Assembly: GCA_023395595.1 (NCBI GenBank)
Contig: JAEWYO010000036.1
Location: forward strand, 4,319 to 68,318
Source: Bacillota bacterium
GTDB taxonomy: Bacteria > Bacillota > Clostridia > Christensenellales > CAG-138
Reading direction: 5' to 3'
DNA length: 64,000 nucleotides
Notes under the pieces: generated by a model
Told to the model about the DNA's origin: nothing
Seen by the model: the letters and a program-made list of their open reading frames with translations, nothing else
The model's database searches: none
Translations under genes and position numbers: made by a program
Shown here: piece by piece, positions 8,798 through 17,954 of the stretch
How the letters are laid out: the number at the start of each line of letters is the position of its first letter
Position numbering within the stretch: position 1 is the first letter of the stretch

Positions 8798-9847
8798 TCA
8801 ATCGTTCTTGAGCGTTTGCAGCATCTGAAGCGCAAACGAATCCATCCGCTGCGCAATCCCCTCCGCCTGCATGGCTTCGCCGGGGTGGTTTGCGGTCTGC
8901 ATCAGGCAAAAACGCGGCGGAAGCGAGAATGTTTTGTTTAGGCACAGCGCGCCGAGCACCTGCTGTGCGATGATATCGCTGCCGCTGTAGCCGGAGACGA
9001 TCACGGCGTAAAGCTGCTTTTCGTAGAGCGAGTTATAGACCAGCACGCTCGTGAGGCGATTGATGAACGCAAGGATATTCGCGCTCACGCTGTCGTTGTA
9101 GTTCGGGCAGAGCAGCAAGAGCGCGTCGCACTCGTTGATCGCGGGAAACACATCGTTGGTGATCACGCCGCCGTAGAAACAGCTGTTTTGCCGCGCAAAG
9201 TGCGCACAGGTTTTATAGGAACAACCCCGGCAGTCGAAAATTGCACCGTTTTGGAGCGAGATTTCGTGGATGTCGCAGTAGGGCGAAATCCGCTCGGACA
9301 GCGCCATACCGATTTGCAGTGTGTTGGAGGTTGTCCGGTCACTCGCGTGCAGCAGCAGCACCTTTGGCCGCGTCTTTTTTACGGGACAAAAATGGATCAG
9401 CCGCTGCACCAGTTCGCGCGCGGCCTGGTGGTATGCCCCCGTGAGGGAAACGCCGCGCCGGAGGGATTGCACATTCCAATTATCGAGCGAACCCGTCGCC
9501 TCCACAAGCGGTTTGCCCGGAAAACGGCAGCCGGCAAGATTTGCCGCAAGCGCCAGCATATCCGCCGTCTGCTTGGTGTAGAGTTCGCCCGCGCCGTCGA
9601 GCAGGATCGCGCCCGTTGCGCCCTCCATCGCCGCCGGGTTTTGCCTTAACGTCGCAATCAGCGCCATCACGTCCGCGTCCAGACCGTGCTCGCTCAGCCC
9701 AACCGCAAAGAGCACGCGGTTTCCCGCAAGGCGCGGGAGCGCATCCGCGCTCATCACCCGCTCGTGCGCAGCGCCTTCCAGCGCATAGGCGAGGGTTTCG
9801 TTCAAACGCGTATTCTCGTTGCAGAGTACGACGATGATGTCACTCAT
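8798..9847 (-). CDS. Flavodoxin/NADPH-dependent FMN reductase-like protein with extra N-terminal domain
   Basis: A 349-residue protein. Residues 1-155 are an unassigned domain beginning with a Rossmann-like strand (IIVVLCNENTRLNETLAYAL). From residue 161 (PKVLLLHASDRTTSNT) the protein resembles NADPH-dependent FMN reductases/flavodoxins: a cysteine-containing GCSYKTC loop near 208-214 and the ECDALLLLCPNYNDSVSANI segment that occupies the usual FMN-adjacent position. Its ATG overlaps the stop of the LDH-like gene (ATGA), so it is the last gene of a three-gene operon behind the giant HD/NMNAT protein. Redox function is likely; the partner is unknown. Confidence 0.7.
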   Translation of the reverse strand: MSDIIVVLCNENTRLNETLAYALEGAAHERVMSADALPRLAGNRVLFAVGLSEHGLDADVMALIATLRQNPAAMEGATGAILLDGAGELYTKQTADMLALAANLAGCRFPGKPLVEATGSLDNWNVQSLRRGVSLTGAYHQAARELVQRLIHFCPVKKTRPKVLLLHASDRTTSNTLQIGMALSERISPYCDIHEISLQNGAIFDCRGCSYKTCAHFARQNSCFYGGVITNDVFPAINECDALLLLCPNYNDSVSANILAFINRLTSVLVYNSLYEKQLYAVIVSGYSGSDIIAQQVLGALCLNKTFSLPPRFCLMQTANHPGEAMQAEGIAQRMDSFALQMLQTLKND

Positions 9848-11079
9848 CCGATTTGAAATTCCTCCAGTTTTCGGTAGCTCTCCGAAACACGTTGGTAGAG
9901 GTCAGGATGCAATTCTTCCCGCCTTTGTTCGGCGCCGGCCGGGGTCAGCCGCGCACGGCAGCCGAAGTAAGCCCCGCCGAGCGGAACCGCCGCGTCGTGC
10001 CATTCCCCGCGCAGCGCACGAAGCACCGAGACAGCGGCAGACGAAAGCCCCGGCGCAAGATACGGCTTGAATCCGAGCGAACGCACTGTGAGATTCGCCG
10101 TCTCCGCCTTGTGTGTGAGTGTGCGCGAGCACGCCGCATCATACCCTTCGTTTGGCGTGTTTGCGATCACGAGCCCGTTTCCGTGCGGGCCGTAGACGCG
10201 CAAGTGCTCCACAGGAACGCCCTCGCGCTCGGCGGAATAGATCGCGCGCGCGTGCATGACCCCGAGGCCAAAGCCGCGCACCTGCTCCGGCAGCAGCCCG
10301 TTTCCGTCGAATTCGCCCGCGTCGTTTTGGTTGCTCATGAGGAATACCGCGCGGCTGAGTTGATCCACCGGATCGGATATCTGGCAAAACAACCCCGCAA
10401 AGCCGCTCTCCCGCGCGGCGCGCGCATAGGCGCGCAAGAGTTCGCGGTTGGCAGAAAACTGCATCATCCGCACATCCCCGCCGCTCTCCGCGCCGACCTC
10501 CGGCACGGCACGCGCGGCGGTAAAGAGCAGTGCGTCACAGTCAAACAACGCCTCTTCATGCAGTACACGAATGCTCGGGAGCGTGTCCCCATCCCGCACG
10601 GGCAAAACCTGATTCAGCTCCGCTTCATAGCGCAGGCACTGGTTTTCATCGCGGTCATAGATGCCAATCTCGGCCAAATCCGTGCCGAGAAGCTTGAGCC
10701 CGATTGCCGTCGTGCCGCCAACGTTGCCGAGGCCGACGAGATTCACGCGCGGCTTGGTTGTTCCGCGCGCACGAAAGGTGCAGAGCACCGGAAACCAACG
10801 AGAAAACGCCGTGTTGGCGACGCTTGCGCCGTGCTCTTTCACAAACTCCGCGAGCGCATCGTCCTTTGCCACGTTCGGCGGCGGCAGAAGCAGCGCGATA
10901 CCCTCCGCCTCGTCCAACTCCACCAGAGACGAAATTGCAAACAGCCCACGGCTCTTTTGCGGGTCTCGCTCGACCAAAAACACGAGCGGGTCAAATGGCT
11001 GCGCAACCGCAACCGCGCCCTCCGGCAGTCTTCCGCCGTGGTCCGCGAGGCAAAATCCTTCATACGCGTAATACTTCAT
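9844..11079 (-). CDS. Lactate/malate dehydrogenase-like NAD-binding protein
   Basis: A 411-residue protein. After an unassigned N-terminal part of about 105 residues comes a Rossmann fold with VGLGNVGG at 115-122, then an acidic strand end (IGIYDRDENQ) and segments that follow the LDH/MDH layout (LLFTAARAVPEV, ISDPVDQLSRAVF, GPHGN). The ATG at 11079 is preferred to the in-frame TTG at 11085 because GGAGG is ten bases upstream of the ATG. It sits 2 bp after the giant gene and overlaps the flavodoxin-like gene. It is longer than true LDH (about 315), so the substrate is uncertain. Confidence 0.65.
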   Translation of the reverse strand: MKYYAYEGFCLADHGGRLPEGAVAVAQPFDPLVFLVERDPQKSRGLFAISSLVELDEAEGIALLLPPPNVAKDDALAEFVKEHGASVANTAFSRWFPVLCTFRARGTTKPRVNLVGLGNVGGTTAIGLKLLGTDLAEIGIYDRDENQCLRYEAELNQVLPVRDGDTLPSIRVLHEEALFDCDALLFTAARAVPEVGAESGGDVRMMQFSANRELLRAYARAARESGFAGLFCQISDPVDQLSRAVFLMSNQNDAGEFDGNGLLPEQVRGFGLGVMHARAIYSAEREGVPVEHLRVYGPHGNGLVIANTPNEGYDAACSRTLTHKAETANLTVRSLGFKPYLAPGLSSAAVSVLRALRGEWHDAAVPLGGAYFGCRARLTPAGAEQRREELHPDLYQRVSESYRKLEEFQIG

Positions 11080-11081
11080 GT

Positions 11082-14000
11082 TCAAACGTCCTCCGCGTTG
11101 GAGATGCGCCGCATCTGCCGAATATCGTCTTTTAGGAAGGCGGAAGCCACCACGTTGAGGTCATATTGCATATGCGCGCCCTTGTCCGGCAGGCGCGGGC
11201 GCACCAGCGCCTCACCCAGCCGCCGGAGCGTGAGCCCCGTTCCCTGCAGCTTGAGATAGCGATCCTCCAGCACCGAGAGGATGGTTAACGTGTTGCCCAG
11301 CGCCACGCGGGAATAATGCCGGACGGCGGGCGGCGGCGCGCCATGCAGATATTTGGGATATTGATAGGGCAAAATCAGATTGATGCTCGGCGGATAGTCC
11401 CGCTCCACAATCCCGCCCGAGACGCTGTCTCCGCCGATGAAGGGATACAGCAGGCTCTCCGTGAACCAATATCGCATGTTCGGGATAAAGTATTCGCAGT
11501 CCACATTGCGCTTTTGTTCGCGCATGAGGTCTAGCCCCCTGCCGGAGAGAATGCCGACGAGGATGCGCTCCACCTCCACGCCCTGACCGCGAAACAGCGG
11601 GTCGAGCTTCTCCCAACGATAACCGTTGTGCAGCAGATCGTCCACCAGCAGCACGGGACGGCGGAAGGATTTGATCGTCTTGACCTGATTGGAAAGCTGG
11701 GAATAACCGGGGGATTCTTCAATGTCAAAGCCGCTCTCGTTGGCGTGGAACACCTTGTCCGCGTGGAGCGCTTTGGTCACCGTGTTTGGCACGATTGTCT
11801 CGGCGAGAATCTTGCCATATGGCACGCACATCGCACGGCCGAGCGTCTTCTGCGTCGGCGGCACGTTGGAAACGCCGTTGAGCGCACGCACTTTTTCGAT
11901 GAGCCCGTCGTTGATCGCGTCCATGTCGAAGCTCAGCAGCAGCGTGCCCGGAAACATCGCGCAGATGGATTTTCGCAGTGCCGGGCGTGTGGATTCCACC
12001 GCCGCGCGAACCGCCTCATCCGAGGCAAACGGTTCCTTGATGCATTGCAGTGTGTCCTCGAGCAGTACCAGCGGCGCGCGCATATCCGCGTAAAGCAGCG
12101 CGCTCTCGTCCGGTACGGGCAAGAAGCCGAGTTGGGACGCAACCTCGCGCTCCGTCTCCTCCGCGCAGCGATAGAGCGCAAAGGTGTGCTCCCGAATCAG
12201 TGAGCGTGCCAGCAGATCGCACAGCAGCGCGCGCAGAGGTTCACCCGTTCCGCTTGTTTCCTCGATCCAGAGAATGCGACCGGATGCCAGCCGGCGCACG
12301 GTCTCCGTTGCCCCCCGCAGATCGCCCAGCACATCGTAGAGATCCGTCACGCTCACACTCCGGCTACGGATGCGCGCGCGCAGTTCGCCCGCGTCGTCGC
12401 GATAGGTTGCGGCGTATTCCTCGCCCGTCTCGCGCACCTCGCAGCGGCGGGTGGGCAACTCGTTGATCTCCTGCTTGTATTGCGGCATGCGCAGATACAG
12501 CCCGCGCGCATAGATAAAATCCTGCACCACGGGATCGACCATCATGCCGATGTCCATGTCCTTGTCGATGTATTCGCGAATTTGCGTACTGCTCGCGCTC
12601 TCGTAATAGGCAGGAAGCGAGAGCGAGATCACGCGTCCGCGCAACAAATCCTCCGCGCGGCGGTTTTCGTCCGGCTTAGCCTGCTCCACGCGGGTAAAGA
12701 GAATGTGATGATAGGTTGCCGCCGTGCCCGGCCCGCTCTGGCGATAGGCGCTGGCGTTGAGGATGACGTCGCTGCCCGCAACGAGATACAGTTCCCGGTC
12801 GCGGAAGAGTTGGCTGAGGTTTTTGAGATCCTCCGGCACGGCGAGGTTGACCGGAATATCGTCCGGGAAGAGATAGACGTCCGGCAGGTTGGCGGCTGAC
12901 ATGCTCACAATCTGGCGGCGCATGAGCTTCGCCAGCGTGCGCTTGCTCCAGGAAAACTCGTCCACCGCAAGGTAAACCTCAAACCCGTGGGCGCGGATTT
13001 CCTCGACAATGCGCTTGTGCCCCGCCGAAAACGGGTCGAACGTGCCGGGGAAGAACGCGACGGGCTTGAGCGGATCAAACGCAAATCCGCCGCCGGTTTC
13101 GCAGCGCGTGATGAAGCGATAGAGATGGTTGAGCATCGCCGCTTCATTGAAAAACGCGAGCATACCGTCCCGCCGCTCGCCAAGCAGCGTGAGCAGTTTT
13201 TTGCCAAAGCGCACGAGGCAGGCTCTGCGCGCGTCCAGCGGGCAGCCCTCATTGCCGAAATACATCCGGCAGATGACCTCCAGCGCGGTGAGACGGATGC
13301 TGTCGTCAAAATGTGCGACGCCCGTGAGCAGCAGGCCAAACACCCGCTCGTAGACCGCGTCCGCGCGGGCGGTGTTGTCCGTCGCATAGCCGGAGAGCAC
13401 GGCGCAGAGCGTCGAGAGTGCGGCGCGCGCCGCGCGTGTGTTTGCCGCGCGCAGCAGGTCTTCGAGATAGTCGATTCCCTCGTCCATCTCTTTTTCCGGC
13501 ACGCTGCAGATCAGCCTGCCCAGATACGGCGGAATATAGCCGGAGATTTCATTTTGCCCGGTCTCGAGTTCGCGCAAGAGATCGACCATGATCTCGTTTC
13601 GCTGATCGACCGACAGCACGGCGGAGACCTCCACCAGTGCCTCACCCGCGCGTTCACGCACGGGCAGATGTTCGCTGACCGAAAGCAGGTTGCTCAAGTG
13701 CATCGCGATATGGAACGCTTCCTCGGGATGCACGTGTACATAGTCGCAAAGATGGTCGATATGCACAAGCTTCATCGTCCAGGTGATGCTGCTCTTGAGG
13801 TTGCTTAAGTAGATTTCGCCGACCGGTAGCGCCGGTTCTTCCAGTGAGGACAATCCCGCGCGTTTTCTGAGGCGGTTGAATAGCCAGACGGAGGCAAACT
13901 CCGCGTCGGGCTGGAGCTTGATGCTCTCACACGCGTGCAGTAGCAGTTTGGGGTCACCATCCGCCACCGCGCTGAGCGCGCGCAGGGCGCGGATGCGTAC

Positions 14001-15743
14001 CCGCGCCTCCGGGGAAGCGGCGGCCCCGCCGAGAATCGGCAGCATGCGCTCCACTTCCGCGCGCTGCATGACCTCCTGCGGAATCTGCGTGAGGGTATCC
14101 ATCAGTGCGAGCAGGTCTTCCCCGCCGCTGAAGAACATCCGGCGGTAAATCTTGTCCCAATAGCCGCGCCGCTCCTCCGGCATGCAGCGGGAAAAGAGGC
14201 TGCCCGCAATGGTCTTGAGAGAGTTGCTGATGCGCGTCGCATGTTTTTGCGAAATTTTGTAGTCGGGATGCAGACACAGCTCGATATAATCGTCCCAGAG
14301 CGCGATGCTCTCGCTCAGCACCGCGTGCAGCGCGGGCGCAATGGCGAGCGAACCAGCACCGCGCGGGAGTTCTTTGCGATAGCGCGGGCCGGAGTTGGCG
14401 AGGATTGCGCCCATGATTTTCCCCGCGTGGCGGCGCACATCTCCGTCATGATGCATCAGCAGTTCATACAAAAAGCGCAGGGTAAGCAGCTTATGCGTGC
14501 GGGTCATATAGGTGCTGTATTCTTCAAACAGCAGCAGATACGTGCGGATGCGGCTGAGGTTTTTCTCGTCCCGCGCCTGCTCCAGCAGCGCCTCAAACGT
14601 GTCGCTCACCGAAATCGTGTGCATCAGGTGGATGTTGTTGCCAAACGCGTGGTTGCACAGCGCGCGGATGACCTCGTCCTGCGAGAGCAGTGCCGCGTCC
14701 TTCTTCTCCGCGGGCAGCAGTGCTTCCGCGCTGGGGTTCGGGTTCACGCCGTAGCTGACCAAGAACCGCTCGAAGTCATCGAGCTTTTTATACACCGTCT
14801 CGTAGCGCAGGCGCTTCTCCGGCGTCATGTCCGCAAGTTTGACAAAGATGCGGTCGCGCGATTCGGTCAGAGGGCTGACGACGGTCTGCTCCTTGCCGTC
14901 CGCGCCGCGTTCTGCGCGCACGCGAAAATCGGCATAGATCAGGATCAGCGATTCGATCGGTAGATTTTCAAACTCCAAATCCCAGGTGGAGTGGTTCGCC
15001 GCGATGTGCGCGATATCCGGCATATTTCGCTCTTCGAGCCACTTCCAGGTGTAATAATAGTGCAGATACGGGATGCGCGGCATGTCCTCACCGCGGCAGC
15101 CAAATTTTCCGATGTCGTGCGCCAGCGCGGCGCAGGCAGCCAGCGCGGTATCCACGGGCAATCCCGCGAGCTTTGCCTGCCGTGCTGTGTGGCACGCCAC
15201 ATGCCGCACACCGAAGGTATGCCCCGCCGGATCAAACGGCATGATCTCCTTGCCGATGCGTAGCAGTTCTCGATAGTTGCTCTTCCTCATCGCCTCGGCA
15301 AAGAGCACACATTGCTCCCGAACCGGGCTTGCATCCAGCTCCTCCTGAGAAACGGGCAGATAGTCCAGCAGCGGATCGAAGGACTGCTCCCGCTCCGCGT
15401 CCATCAGGCGGGAGAGCACGGTTAAATAGAGCTTCAGCGCGCTTTTTTGCCCCTTGTTGGATCGCGGCGCGCCCGAATAAGGGTACAATCCGGCGGAGAG
15501 CGCTTCATATGCGTGCGCCAGCACCCCTTCTTCCGGCATCTCGCCCACGCGGCGAATCAACGGCTCGCACAGCGCGGCAACAGCGGCGCAGGAAACGCGC
15601 AAACCTAACATAGCGCAATAGTCCGCGTCAAACTTTGTTTTCGCCGTCCACGCACGCAATTGTTTGTTGGTTACGCCCGTGTTTTTCGACAGCTCCGCGT
15701 AGAGCGCGTCCAGCGCGCCGTTGTTCGCGGTTCGCTCGTCCAT
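11082..15743 (-). CDS. Giant multidomain protein: HD phosphohydrolase, helical repeats, NadD-like nucleotidyltransferase, phosphoribosyltransferase-like domain
   Basis: A 1553-residue protein. The ATG at 15743 has GGAGGA eight bases upstream; the longer in-frame extension to 15932 lacks such a site. Domains in order: a helical N-terminus; an HD phosphohydrolase at about 170-270 (AHDIGKFG near 207-214, ANHSTW near 249); a long alpha-helical, HEAT-like stretch at about 280-880; a nucleotidyltransferase at about 893-1090 with GTFDPFSAGH, a KRT segment and the SSTQIREYI end typical of NadD; a possible acetyltransferase-like stretch at about 1115-1210; and a C-terminal phosphoribosyltransferase-like domain with VLLVDDLLHNGYR near 1360. 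It heads an operon with the LDH-like and flavodoxin-like genes. The combination suggests nucleotide or NAD metabolism; the actual reaction is unknown. Confidence 0.8.
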   Translation of the reverse strand: MDERTANNGALDALYAELSKNTGVTNKQLRAWTAKTKFDADYCAMLGLRVSCAAVAALCEPLIRRVGEMPEEGVLAHAYEALSAGLYPYSGAPRSNKGQKSALKLYLTVLSRLMDAEREQSFDPLLDYLPVSQEELDASPVREQCVLFAEAMRKSNYRELLRIGKEIMPFDPAGHTFGVRHVACHTARQAKLAGLPVDTALAACAALAHDIGKFGCRGEDMPRIPYLHYYYTWKWLEERNMPDIAHIAANHSTWDLEFENLPIESLILIYADFRVRAERGADGKEQTVVSPLTESRDRIFVKLADMTPEKRLRYETVYKKLDDFERFLVSYGVNPNPSAEALLPAEKKDAALLSQDEVIRALCNHAFGNNIHLMHTISVSDTFEALLEQARDEKNLSRIRTYLLLFEEYSTYMTRTHKLLTLRFLYELLMHHDGDVRRHAGKIMGAILANSGPRYRKELPRGAGSLAIAPALHAVLSESIALWDDYIELCLHPDYKISQKHATRISNSLKTIAGSLFSRCMPEERRGYWDKIYRRMFFSGGEDLLALMDTLTQIPQEVMQRAEVERMLPILGGAAASPEARVRIRALRALSAVADGDPKLLLHACESIKLQPDAEFASVWLFNRLRKRAGLSSLEEPALPVGEIYLSNLKSSITWTMKLVHIDHLCDYVHVHPEEAFHIAMHLSNLLSVSEHLPVRERAGEALVEVSAVLSVDQRNEIMVDLLRELETGQNEISGYIPPYLGRLICSVPEKEMDEGIDYLEDLLRAANTRAARAALSTLCAVLSGYATDNTARADAVYERVFGLLLTGVAHFDDSIRLTALEVICRMYFGNEGCPLDARRACLVRFGKKLLTLLGERRDGMLAFFNEAAMLNHLYRFITRCETGGGFAFDPLKPVAFFPGTFDPFSAGHKRIVEEIRAHGFEVYLAVDEFSWSKRTLAKLMRRQIVSMSAANLPDVYLFPDDIPVNLAVPEDLKNLSQLFRDRELYLVAGSDVILNASAYRQSGPGTAATYHHILFTRVEQAKPDENRRAEDLLRGRVISLSLPAYYESASSTQIREYIDKDMDIGMMVDPVVQDFIYARGLYLRMPQYKQEINELPTRRCEVRETGEEYAATYRDDAGELRARIRSRSVSVTDLYDVLGDLRGATETVRRLASGRILWIEETSGTGEPLRALLCDLLARSLIREHTFALYRCAEETEREVASQLGFLPVPDESALLYADMRAPLVLLEDTLQCIKEPFASDEAVRAAVESTRPALRKSICAMFPGTLLLSFDMDAINDGLIEKVRALNGVSNVPPTQKTLGRAMCVPYGKILAETIVPNTVTKALHADKVFHANESGFDIEESPGYSQLSNQVKTIKSFRRPVLLVDDLLHNGYRWEKLDPLFRGQGVEVERILVGILSGRGLDLMREQKRNVDCEYFIPNMRYWFTESLLYPFIGGDSVSGGIVERDYPPSINLILPYQYPKYLHGAPPPAVRHYSRVALGNTLTILSVLEDRYLKLQGTGLTLRRLGEALVRPRLPDKGAHMQYDLNVVASAFLKDDIRQMRRISNAEDV

Positions 15744-16107
15744 AGCCAAATCCTCCGTCCAGTGAAACAATCTTCTTGCGGATTCTTGTGTCTCACTGGT
15801 TCTTTGATTGTATCTCTGTATTGCGATTGTATAGATAGGAAGCAATCTTGAAAAATTTTCTGATACCTTTATTTTAATCAGATTTCGTTCGCCTGTCGAG
15901 CGAAAAGAGAGAATATTGTGCGCGTGCCGCACCCCCGCTCAGCAAAAAAGTGCATTGTCACAACGTGTTTGCATTCGCTGTGTTTCGCCCACTTGACAAA
16001 AACGCGAATCGGTGTAAACATATGAGAGTAATTCTCATATTTGGTTTTCGTTCGATGTAAAATTCGGATGTGAACCAAACGGGAAAACCATTCAGGAGGC
16101 AATCGCT
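15744..16107. other. Divergent promoter region between the giant gene and the fur-family gene
   Basis: 364 bp with no gene recognised. The right part holds the fur-family promoter and its palindromic operator (15993-16040). The left part should carry the promoter of the giant operon, but no clear -35/-10 pair was identified there. Confidence 0.6.
15993..16040 (+). promoter_or_regulatory. Promoter with Fur/Zur-type palindromic operator
   Basis: TTGACA (15993-15998) is followed after about 16 bp by a TAAACA-like -10. Directly overlapping and downstream is an inverted repeat ATATGAGA/TCTCATAT (16020-16027 and 16033-16040) with a 5-bp spacer, 21 bp in all. This is the size and AT-rich style of Fur-family operators and suggests autoregulation of the metal-uptake operon. 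Confidence 0.65.
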
Positions 16108-16527
16108 TTGGCGGAATACGAAACAAAACAACGGCGGATTCTGCTGGACTATCTCAAGGCACATCCCGACCGGGGTTTTTCGGTGGAAGAGCTTTACGAT
16201 GGGCTTTGTACCGAACACGCGGCGGACATTGTGCCCGGCAAAAGCACGCTCTATCGGCTGATTGCGCGGCTGGTGTCCGAAGGCCTCGTCAAGCGCTTTG
16301 CCGCGGGTCAGGGTAGACAGTTTGCCTATCAAATCGTTGCGTGCGATGCGTGTGACGCGCACCTGCACCTCAAATGCACCACATGCGGCAGCCTCTATCA
16401 CATGGATCACGCGGTGAGCGAGCAAATCATGCGAGAGGTGCTCAGCAGAAGCGATTTTTCGCTGGACGAAAAAGAGACCGTGCTATTTGGCGTGTGTAAG
16501 GGCTGCAAGCTCCGGCAAAGGAAATGA
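16108..16527 (+). CDS. Fur family metalloregulator, probably Zur
   Basis: A 139-residue protein starting with TTG at 16108, eight bases after AGGAGG. It has the winged-helix segment GKSTLYRLIARL near 44-55, the HLHLKCTTCG metal-binding motif near 85-94, and a second C-terminal pair CKGC (130-133), which together form the structural zinc site of Fur proteins. It overlaps the next gene by ATGA and heads a zinc/manganese-type ABC importer operon, so Zur is the most likely role; Fur or Mur cannot be excluded from sequence alone. Confidence 0.85.
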   Translation: MAEYETKQRRILLDYLKAHPDRGFSVEELYDGLCTEHAADIVPGKSTLYRLIARLVSEGLVKRFAAGQGRQFAYQIVACDACDAHLHLKCTTCGSLYHMDHAVSEQIMREVLSRSDFSLDEKETVLFGVCKGCKLRQRK

Positions 16528-16847
16528 GGACGCGATTGAATCTCTCTTCCTCAAAAACACATCGTGCGCTGGCGTTCTTCCTCGTTCTTTTGTTTGGATT
16601 TTCTCTGTTGCTTGGCGCGGCGTTTGTGCTTGCCGAGCTGCATCATTCTTGCACGGGCGAGGATTGCAAAGTCTGCGCGGCGGTTGCGCACACAGTGTCG
16701 TTTCTCAAGGCGGAGACCGCCTCGTTCACCTTGTCGGGGTTGCTTGCCGTTTGGCTCTTAGCTGTGACGTTTGCGAGAGAATTCCCCAAGCAGGCGCTTG
16801 CAGAGACCTTTTCGCTCGTAACCCTCAAGGTGAAGCTGTCCGATTGA
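16524..16847 (+). CDS. Small membrane protein with HHSCTGEDCKVC motif, metal operon
   Basis: A 107-residue protein with two hydrophobic segments (about 15-38 and 68-85) flanking a short loop HHSCTGEDCKVC at about 40-51, which carries two histidines and three cysteines and could bind a metal ion. It overlaps the Fur-family gene by ATGA and precedes the substrate-binding lipoprotein by about 60 bp. No named family is recognised. Position inside a zinc-uptake operon suggests an accessory role in metal handling; this is inference. Confidence 0.7.
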   Translation: MRTRLNLSSSKTHRALAFFLVLLFGFSLLLGAAFVLAELHHSCTGEDCKVCAAVAHTVSFLKAETASFTLSGLLAVWLLAVTFAREFPKQALAETFSLVTLKVKLSD

Positions 16848-16909
16848 GTTTGGGCAAAAACCGTTTCCCTGTTACCCAAACTTTGAACCATTTGGAGGTA
16901 TCCTTTCCT

Positions 16910-17875
16910 ATGAAACTTAAAAAAATTGCAGCGTTCGCGCTGATTCTCATTCTTGCCCTGTCCGTTCTGTCTGCCTGCGCGCCGCAAGAAGCAGACGCAA
17001 CGAAGAACGGTATTTCCATCGTTTCCACAGTGTTCCCTTCCTATGATTTTGCCCGCCAGATCACGGCGGGAACCAACGCAAACGTCTCGCTCCTGCTGCA
17101 GCCCGGCGAAGAGGTCCATTCCTTTGACCCGACCAGTCAGGACATCATCCGCGTACAGAGCGCCGATCTCTTCCTCTATGTTGGCGGAGAAAACGACACC
17201 TGGGTGGAGGGCGTTCTCGGCGGACTTGATAAGAGCGTGAACACGTTCCGTATGATGGACTATGTCACGCTCTACGATGAAGAACTCGTCGAGGGTATGC
17301 AACCGGAGGCGGAAGACCCCGCAGCGACTGCAACTGCCGACGCGCACGAATGGGACGAACACGTCTGGACCGCGCCGGTGAACGCGATTGCCATCGTCAA
17401 GGCGATGACCGCGGAGCTCACCGCAATCGATCCCGACAACGCAGCGGCGTATCAGGCCAATTCGGACGCATATATCAAGCAACTTGAGGCGCTGGATAAG
17501 TCCTTCCGGGACGTGGTGGACAGCGCAAGCCGCAAGACGGTCGTGTTTGCAGATCGATTCCCCGTGCGCTATTTCGTCGAAGAATTCGGGCTAAAATACT
17601 ATGCGGCGTTCCCCGGCTGTTCCGCCGAGACAGAGCCTTCCGCCGCGACGGTCGCCTCGCTGATTGACCACGTCAAGGCGGAGAAAATCCCCGTCGTATT
17701 CTATATCGAGATGTCCAACCAACAGATGGCAAACACTGTTGCGGAAGCGACAGGCGCGCAGCCCATGCTCTTCCACACCTGCCACAACGTGACAAAGGCG
17801 GAGTTTGAGAGCGGAGCCACCTATCTTTCACTGATGCAAAACAACGTCCTCGCGCTCATCGCAGCGCTGAACTAA
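16910..17875 (+). CDS. znuA: Metal ABC transporter substrate-binding lipoprotein (ZnuA/AdcA type)
   Basis: A 321-residue lipoprotein starting at 16910, with GGAGG upstream; longer in-frame extensions run through the previous genes. The signal peptide ends at LSAC with lipidated Cys23. The mature part follows the ZnuA fold: GEEVHSFDPT with the first metal histidine, DEHVWTAP with the second, the ADRFPVRYF segment, and AAFPGCSAETEPS plus FHTCHN, which mark a Clostridia/Firmicutes subfamily. A short acidic/His-poor loop (ATADAHEWDEH) replaces the long His-rich loop of proteobacterial ZnuA. Zinc is likely; manganese is possible. Confidence 0.88.
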   Translation: MKLKKIAAFALILILALSVLSACAPQEADATKNGISIVSTVFPSYDFARQITAGTNANVSLLLQPGEEVHSFDPTSQDIIRVQSADLFLYVGGENDTWVEGVLGGLDKSVNTFRMMDYVTLYDEELVEGMQPEAEDPAATATADAHEWDEHVWTAPVNAIAIVKAMTAELTAIDPDNAAAYQANSDAYIKQLEALDKSFRDVVDSASRKTVVFADRFPVRYFVEEFGLKYYAAFPGCSAETEPSAATVASLIDHVKAEKIPVVFYIEMSNQQMANTVAEATGAQPMLFHTCHNVTKAEFESGATYLSLMQNNVLALIAALN

Positions 17876-17954
17876 AACAAGCAATCTGCTCCGCCTCCGT
17901 TTGCCGGAAACGCGAATGGAGGCGAAGGCACCCAACGGGAGGCAGTATCGCCAA

